DNA of 5,875 bases from Campylobacter sp. (GTDB lineage Bacteria; Campylobacterota; Campylobacteria; Campylobacterales; Campylobacteraceae), in the NCBI RefSeq assembly GCF_020024835.1, contig NZ_JAHHTD010000057.1, positions 1 through 5,875 on the forward strand. The letters are read 5' to 3'. The position numbers and the translations under genes are program-made. Of the stretch, positions 5,821 through 5,875 are shown piece by piece. The first letter of the stretch is position 1. Each line of letters begins with the position of its first letter. Under the pieces are notes generated by a model. That model was not told where the DNA came from. It saw only the letters and a list, made by a program, of their open reading frames with translations, and ran no database searches.

Positions 5821-5875
5821 TTAGAATTTCTTCTTGCCTGCGTCTTCTAAGATATCGTGAGCTATTTGATTTACA
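5821..5875 (-). CDS. C-terminal fragment of a minus-strand gene (partial, unidentified)
   Basis: On the minus strand a reading frame enters from the right edge and ends with TAA at 5823-5821. The visible 17 residues are VNQIAHDILEDAGKKKF, an amphipathic helix with a basic end. Local GC (19 of 55 bases) is higher than in the neighbouring genes, and the stop falls just beyond the terminator hairpin, as expected for a convergent gene. The product cannot be identified from so little sequence. Orientation and position would fit Cj0998c in C. jejuni, but I cannot confirm homology. Confidence 0.6.
   Translation of the reverse strand, partial: VNQIAHDILEDAGKKKF

Noticed and set aside
1..5875. A mobile, defence or other undescribed multi-gene system
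   Set aside because: No transposase, integrase, nuclease, toxin-antitoxin pair, CRISPR repeat or terminal inverted repeats were seen. Six of the seven complete genes belong to known conserved families, and the seventh is a small unknown protein at the operon end.

Overview
This window looks like chromosomal DNA from a thermotolerant Campylobacter, most likely the C. lari side of the genus rather than C. jejuni itself. The reasons are the very AT-rich sequence, the A/T-dominated codon use, and the gene order glpC-like / hemN / UPF0763 / hemB on the minus strand facing away from ribA / rsmG on the plus strand. From memory, this order matches the Cj0991c-Cj0997 region of C. jejuni NCTC 11168. 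Helicobacter pylori keeps the glpC-hemN-UPF0763 part. One clear difference from C. jejuni is that argF, which there sits between UPF0763 and hemB, is absent: the two genes abut with no base between them. The genus call is firm; the species is not settled from this window.

Left part (1-4216): the last 43 codons of a plus-strand gene with a heptad-repeat, coiled-coil tail end at 129. This gene overlaps tail to tail with a tightly packed minus-strand operon read from right to left: hemB (porphobilinogen synthase), a UPF0763/DUF2603 protein with a TTG start, hemN (oxygen-independent coproporphyrinogen III oxidase, radical SAM) and a GlpC/GlcF-type iron-sulfur protein. Gene junctions are 0 nt, a 14-nt overlap and 1 nt, so one transcript is expected. 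hemB and hemN act early and late in the same haem pathway. The iron-sulfur protein is probably an electron carrier for an oxidoreductase encoded elsewhere.

Middle (4217-4283): a 67-bp divergent promoter region with an 8-bp inverted repeat whose two arms each read as an extended -10 element, one per strand. The two promoters would overlap.

Right part (4284-5875): a plus-strand operon of ribA (GTP cyclohydrolase II, first step of riboflavin synthesis), rsmG (16S rRNA m7G methyltransferase, TTG start in a 4-nt overlap) and a small 121-residue protein of unknown function with an alternating beta/alpha pattern. It ends at a strong hairpin at 5791-5815 that can serve as terminator on both strands. 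The C-terminal end of a minus-strand gene enters from the right edge.

I see no mobile element, CRISPR array, tRNA, rRNA or defence system. Most of the window is ordinary housekeeping DNA. The points worth a second look are the argF-less junction, the symmetric overlapping promoters, the heptad-repeat tail and the small unknown protein.
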